From the NCBI GenBank assembly GCA_902478785.1, contig CABSMJ010000005.1, positions 62,001 through 126,000 of the forward strand: a DNA stretch of 64,000 nt, read 5' to 3'. Below are positions 61,230 to 64,000 of this stretch, one piece after another; within the stretch, counting starts at the first letter, position 1, and the number at the start of each line of letters is the position of its first letter. A model generated the notes under the pieces. It had not been told where the DNA came from and did not search any database. It saw only the letters and a program-made list of their open reading frames with translations. Both the position numbers and the translations under genes were made by a program. This DNA is from an uncultured Oscillospiraceae bacterium (GTDB lineage Bacteria > Bacillota > Clostridia > Oscillospirales > Oscillospiraceae).

Positions 61230-61430
61230 ATAGACAGACAAGAGGAGGAACCCCACTTCGTGAGATCTCTCTGCTGCCGCGGCGTTATGACCCGCGGCGC
61301 GCCGATGCCCCGGAAAGTTCTGGGGATGAGCCAACGGCGTCTCGGGCTGAGTCGGAGCGGTGCCCTTTGTCCCCGAAAAGAAAGCTTTGTGCCGGGCCGT
61401 GTCCTAAGTGGGGGACACGGCCCCTTTTTT
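61230..61430 (+). ncRNA. Candidate structured non-coding RNA
   Basis: About 200 nt without ORF. Pairings: gccgcgg/ccgcggc (61276-61298); a six-pair stem gcgccg/cggcgt (61299-61304/61335-61340) enclosing cccc/gggg; and a final perfect 11-bp terminator with T6 (61394-61430). Upstream TATTGT/TATAGA boxes are weak. It could be a stand-alone RNA, the 3' UTR of the SLH gene or an attenuator for the DUF2461 gene. It matches no RNA family I can recall. Confidence 0.45.
61394..61430 (+). terminator. Strong plus-strand terminator
   Basis: gggccgtgtcc/ggacacggccc followed by CTTTTTT, 91 bp before the DUF2461 start. Confidence 0.92.
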
Positions 61431-61462
61431 GCCCCGGGGCGCTTCCGCCGCCGGGGATTCCG

Positions 61463-61471
61463 TGGTATACT
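61463..61471 (+). promoter_or_regulatory. Extended -10 promoter of the DUF2461 gene
   Basis: TGGTATACT (TG-N-TATACT), downstream of the terminator, 50 bp before the start codon. Confidence 0.55.
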
Positions 61472-61521
61472 CACCACCAGAGCGCCCGCCCCAGGGGGCG
61501 GGCGGAAGGAGGAAAGACACT

Positions 61522-62202
61522 ATGTTTACCGGTTTTACCGATGAGACCGTGGACTTCATGTGGGGCATCCGCTTCAACAACGAGCGCAGCTGGTTCGAGG
61601 CCCACAAGGAGGACTACCTGACCTATTTTTACCGGCCCATGGTGGCCTTGGCCGACGAGGTGTACGATTATCTGGCCCACCGGCGGCCGGACCTGGGCCT
61701 GATCCGCAAGGTGACGCGGATCTACCGGGACGCCCGGCGGCTCCACGGCCGGGGGCCCTACAAGGACCACCTGTGGTTTTGCGTGGAGCAGCCCTCGGAG
61801 CAGTGGACCGCCCACCCCACCATGTGGTTCGAGCTGGGGCCGGAGAGCTGGAGCTACGGCCTGGGCTACTACATGGCCCGGCCGGTGACCATGGCCCGGC
61901 TCCGGGCCCGGATGGACGCGGACCCCAGGGTCATGACGGACCTGACGAAGCGCCTTTCCCGCCAGTCGGAGTTCGTGCTGGAGGGGGAGGAGTACCGCCG
62001 GCCCAAGGCCCAAGCCCCGGCGCCGGAGCTGGAGCCCTGGTACCGGAAGAAGTCCTTCTCCATCTACCACGAGGCCAAGCTGGAGGACCTCCTCTTCTCC
62101 CACGACCTGGTGGAGCGGCTGAAAAAGGGGTACGACTTCCTGCTGCCCTATTACGACTACTTCATCACCCTGGACTCCGACCCGGACCCCCGGGAGATGT
62201 GA
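61522..62202 (+). CDS. DUF2461 family protein
   Basis: A 226-residue protein of the DUF2461 (TIGR02453-like) family: the N-terminal FNNERSWFEAHKEDYLTYF, the RIYRDARRLHGRGPYKDHLWF segment and the YGLGYYMARP strand are typical. Biochemical role unknown; there is no signal peptide. The ATG has aaggaggaaa upstream. It converges with gpr, leaving only 4 bp between the stop codons, so there is no room for a terminator. Confidence 0.83.
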   Translation: MFTGFTDETVDFMWGIRFNNERSWFEAHKEDYLTYFYRPMVALADEVYDYLAHRRPDLGLIRKVTRIYRDARRLHGRGPYKDHLWFCVEQPSEQWTAHPTMWFELGPESWSYGLGYYMARPVTMARLRARMDADPRVMTDLTKRLSRQSEFVLEGEEYRRPKAQAPAPELEPWYRKKSFSIYHEAKLEDLLFSHDLVERLKKGYDFLLPYYDYFITLDSDPDPREM

Positions 62203-62206
62203 GGGG

Positions 62207-63103
62207 TCAGCTCAGGAGGGCGTCGATCTCGTCCACGTCCAGGCCCTGGAGGGCCCAGTTGAGGGCGTAGCCCACCACCTTGCTCAGGTCCCGGACCCGG
62301 GCGTCGATGTCCTGGGGCGTGACCATCAGAGGCTGACCCCGGCCCCGCAGGGCCTCCGGGTCCAGCTCCGGAACGCCGGCCTCCTCCATCAGGTCCGCCG
62401 CCAGCGTGGCCCCGTCCACCACCGTGGGGATGCCCACGGCGAACACCGGCACCCCCAGGCTCTCCTCATTTAAGGCCATGCGCCGGTTGCCCACCCCGGA
62501 GCCCGGGGCGATGCCGGTGTCGCTGACTTGGACGGTGGCGCAGACCCGGGCCATCCGCCGGGCCGCCAGGGCGTCCACCGCCACAATGAAGTCCGGCCGC
62601 ACTGTCTCCGCCGCCCCCCGCACCAGCTCCGCCGACTCCAGTCCCGTGGTGGCCAGCACCCCGGTGCGCACCGCCGCCACCGGCCGCAGCCCGGAGAACT
62701 GCTCCGGCATGGCCCGCAGCAGGTGGCGGGTCACCAGCAGGTGGTCCAGGGCCTGGGGGCCCACCGCGTCGGGGGTCATGGCCCGGTTGCCCAGACCCAC
62801 CACCAGGGCCGTGCCCTCCTGGGGCAGCAGCTCCCGCAGCTCCGCCCCCAGGGCCCGCACCGCCCGGCCAAAAAAGTCCTCCCGCCGGTCCCGGAAAGCC
62901 GTCAGGTCCACGGTGACGTAGGTGCCCACGGGCTTGCCCAGGGCCTTTGCCCCGGTGTCGTTGAGGATCTCCACCCTTGTGATGGGCCAGCCCTCCCGCT
63001 TCCGGTTTCTTGCCCGGACCCCCGGCAAGCGGGTGGTTTTCTCCGCGCTCTCCTTCCAAAGCTCCTGGGCCTCCAGGGCCAGATCCGTCCGTCTGGTCAG
63101 CAT
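62207..63103 (-). CDS. gpr: Germination protease GPR
   Basis: A 298-residue A25-family protease that degrades small acid-soluble spore proteins at germination. RRTDLALEAQEL near the N-terminus is the propeptide/cleavage region; VVGLGNRAMTPDAVGP, TTGLESAELVRG, FIVAVDALAARR and DTGIAPGSGVGNRR are family motifs. It is made as a zymogen in the forespore. The ATG at 63103 has gcggagg upstream. A sigma-G-type promoter is at 63155-63183. Divergence from rpsT is the common clostridial arrangement. Confidence 0.95.
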   Translation of the reverse strand: MLTRRTDLALEAQELWKESAEKTTRLPGVRARNRKREGWPITRVEILNDTGAKALGKPVGTYVTVDLTAFRDRREDFFGRAVRALGAELRELLPQEGTALVVGLGNRAMTPDAVGPQALDHLLVTRHLLRAMPEQFSGLRPVAAVRTGVLATTGLESAELVRGAAETVRPDFIVAVDALAARRMARVCATVQVSDTGIAPGSGVGNRRMALNEESLGVPVFAVGIPTVVDGATLAADLMEEAGVPELDPEALRGRGQPLMVTPQDIDARVRDLSKVVGYALNWALQGLDVDEIDALLS

Positions 63104-63154
63104 AGTTGCCTCCGCTCCCTTCCCTTGTCGCCACAAAATATGGTGGTTTGTCCT

Positions 63155-63183
63155 TAGCGTGAGCGGAAAATGCGGGGATATGC
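63155..63183 (-). promoter_or_regulatory. Sigma-G-type promoter of gpr
   Basis: GCATA, 17 bp, CACGCTA on the minus strand; one mismatch to CATNMTA (two if the fourth base must be A/T). 52 bp before the gpr start. Confidence 0.5.
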
Positions 63184-63213
63184 AAAAAAATGTAGTAATT
63201 TTGAAAAAAACCC

Positions 63214-63242
63214 TTGCATTTTTTTCTTTTGGATGATAAAAT
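63214..63242 (+). promoter_or_regulatory. Promoter of rpsT
   Basis: TTGCAT, 17 bp, TAAAAT on the plus strand with an A/T-rich spacer, 64 bp before rpsT. Confidence 0.82.
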
Positions 63243-63306
63243 ACCATTCTGCACGGTGGACTTTATCGCCCGCCGTGGGATTCTATCGCCTAAGGAGGTG
63301 TTTGGT

Positions 63307-63570
63307 TTGCCGAATATTAAATCTGCCAAGAAGCGCGTTCTGATTGCGGAAGCGAGAAACGCTCGCAACAAGGCTGAGAAGTCCGCGCTGAAGACCGCCA
63401 TCAAGAAGTTCGAGGCTGCTGCCGCAGAAGGCAATCGCACCGAGGCCGATGGCGCTTACAAGGTCGCAGTGAAGAAGATCGATCAGGCTGCTGCGAAGGG
63501 TGTTCTGCACAAGAACAACGCCGCGCACAAGAAGAGCGCTCTGACTCTGAAGCTGAACAAGATCGGCTAA
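63307..63570 (+). CDS. rpsT: 30S ribosomal protein S20
   Basis: An 87-residue, Lys/Ala-rich helical S20 (PNIKSAKKRVLIAEARNARNK and the NNAAHKKSAL end). It binds 16S rRNA early in 30S assembly. The start codon is TTG, preceded by taaggaggtg 6 nt upstream. E. coli rpsT also begins with TTG and is controlled at translation by S20 itself, so similar feedback is possible. Own promoter and double terminator make it a single-gene unit. Confidence 0.97.
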   Translation: MPNIKSAKKRVLIAEARNARNKAEKSALKTAIKKFEAAAAEGNRTEADGAYKVAVKKIDQAAAKGVLHKNNAAHKKSALTLKLNKIG

Positions 63571-63598
63571 GCTGTCGGCCTTTGGTTAAGGCAAACGG

Positions 63599-63628
63599 GA
63601 GACACCCTGTATGGGGTGTCTCTTTTTT
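63599..63628 (+). terminator. First rpsT terminator
   Basis: gagacaccc/gggtgtctc followed by T7. Confidence 0.93.
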
Positions 63629-63666
63629 TGCTCTTCGGGGCCTGTCCGGCGGCTTTCTTTTCCCCA

Positions 63667-63720
63667 AAAACCGCTCCCCGCCGCCTCAGGGCGGCAAAAG
63701 GGGAGGGGTTTTCTCTTTTT
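63667..63720 (+). terminator. Second, larger hairpin terminator after rpsT
   Basis: Outer arms aaaaccgctcccc/ggggaggggtttt (one mismatch), inner gccgcc/ggcggc, then TCTCTTTTTT. It backs up the first terminator before metG. Confidence 0.8.
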
Positions 63721-63732
63721 TCCCGGGAAATG

Positions 63733-63761
63733 TTGTTGTTTTTCCCCAAATGTGGTATACT
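63733..63761 (+). promoter_or_regulatory. Promoter of metG
   Basis: TTGTTG, 17 bp, TATACT. A GC-rich leader of about 155 nt follows; its last hairpin (cggcagcc/ggctgccg, 63879-63903) ends just before the aaggagg ribosome site. No T-box sequence seen. Confidence 0.7.
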
Positions 63762-63923
63762 ACCCTCCAAACGGCTCCAGGACCCTTGCGGCCCGGGCGG
63801 CGGGAAACCGCCTGCGCCCCGGGCAGCCGCCCCATCCGCGGCCCGCCTTCGGCCCATGAAGTTTCGTGTGCAAGCTTGCGGCAGCCTTCCATTCGGGCTG
63901 CCGGAAAAGGAGGATTTATCCCA

Positions 63924-64000
63924 ATGGAGAAACAGAAATTTTACATCACCACGCCCATCTACTACCCCAGCGACAAGCTCCACATCGGCCACACCTACTG
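63924..64000 (+). CDS. metG: Methionyl-tRNA synthetase, N-terminal fragment (cut by window end)
   Basis: Only 25 codons are visible: MEKQKFYITTPIYYPSDKLH followed by IGHTY. This contains the class-I synthetase HIGH-type motif (HIGH here within KLHIGHTY) in the exact MetG context FYITTPIYYP. The enzyme charges tRNA-Met. An aaaaggagg site precedes the ATG by 10 nt. The rest of the gene lies outside the window. Confidence 0.95.
   Translation, partial: MEKQKFYITTPIYYPSDKLHIGHTY

Noticed and set aside
61230..61430. 6S RNA, SRP RNA, RNase P RNA or tmRNA identity for the structured segment
   Set aside because: None of the sequence signatures I know for these RNAs is present and the stem layout differs.
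63762..63923. T-box leader before metG
   Set aside because: The conserved T-box sequence and specifier layout are not visible; only GC-rich hairpins are present.

Overview
The window is a gene-dense stretch of a GC-rich, spore-forming, anaerobic Firmicute. Sporulation genes (spoIIQ, yabP, yabQ, spoVB-like, gpr), a complete Rnf complex, an acetyl-CoA acetyltransferase, an intact HrcA/CIRCE heat-shock system and a Bacillus-like spoVC(pth)/mfd/spoVB/mazG/rqcP/yabP/yabQ/divIC/yabR gene set point to class Clostridia. GC-rich codon use and protein style suggest an Oscillospiraceae-type gut bacterium (Flavonifractor, Pseudoflavonifractor or Lawsonibacter-like). The genus is inference. I saw no tRNA, rRNA, CRISPR array, transposase or integrase gene.

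Layout. 0-3.9 kb: the tail of a probable MerR-type membrane regulator, a small membrane protein with the same C-terminal motif, a YbjQ protein, an MBL hydrolase, and an ECF transporter S component divergent from a MocR-type regulator that lacks the PLP lysine. 3.9-8.2 kb: two tandem metal-dependent amidohydrolases, a putative membrane-anchored glycoside hydrolase and rpiB. 8.3-14.2 kb: a PHP phosphatase plus dnaJ, dnaK, grpE and hrcA, driven by a consensus promoter over a perfect CIRCE. 14.3-16.5 kb: folC and folT behind a tetrahydrofolate riboswitch. 16.6-21.8 kb: rnfCDGEAB. 22-26.7 kb: DUF975 protein, thiolase with a Rex-like site upstream, foldase-like lipoprotein, a small protein and signal peptidase I. 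26.8-33.4 kb: mfd, pth, prs and a GlmU whose uridyltransferase half is degenerate.

33.7-38.5 kb: trmL, pgk, tpiA and gpmI. The pgk-tpiA gap carries a second copy of the pgk C-terminal codons 171 bp downstream, a mark of an inserted element. 38.6-42.6 kb: an unfamiliar membrane transporter with a long structured leader, followed by two paralogous M20 hydrolases. With the amidohydrolase pair this suggests scavenging of peptides or acylated amino acids. 43-49.9 kb: spoIIQ behind a sigma-F-type promoter, hpf, a candidate small RNA, then a minus-strand sporulation/division cluster (spoVB, mazG, hup, rqcP, yabP, yabQ-divIC, S1 protein) in which yabQ has no stop codon before divIC. 49.9-59.3 kb: recJ, relA, dtd, MBL, hemZ, nucleoside kinase, zinc-ribbon protein and purine nucleoside phosphorylase, all on the minus strand. 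59.3-64 kb: an SLH-domain wall protein, a gene-less structured transcript ending in a strong terminator, a DUF2461 protein, gpr, rpsT and the first codons of metG.

Most strand switches are marked by intrinsic terminators. Many promoters match the -35/17 bp/-10 pattern of the housekeeping sigma factor, and three sites upstream of spore genes look like sigma-F, sigma-E and sigma-G promoters. All calls come from reading the sequence. No database search was possible.
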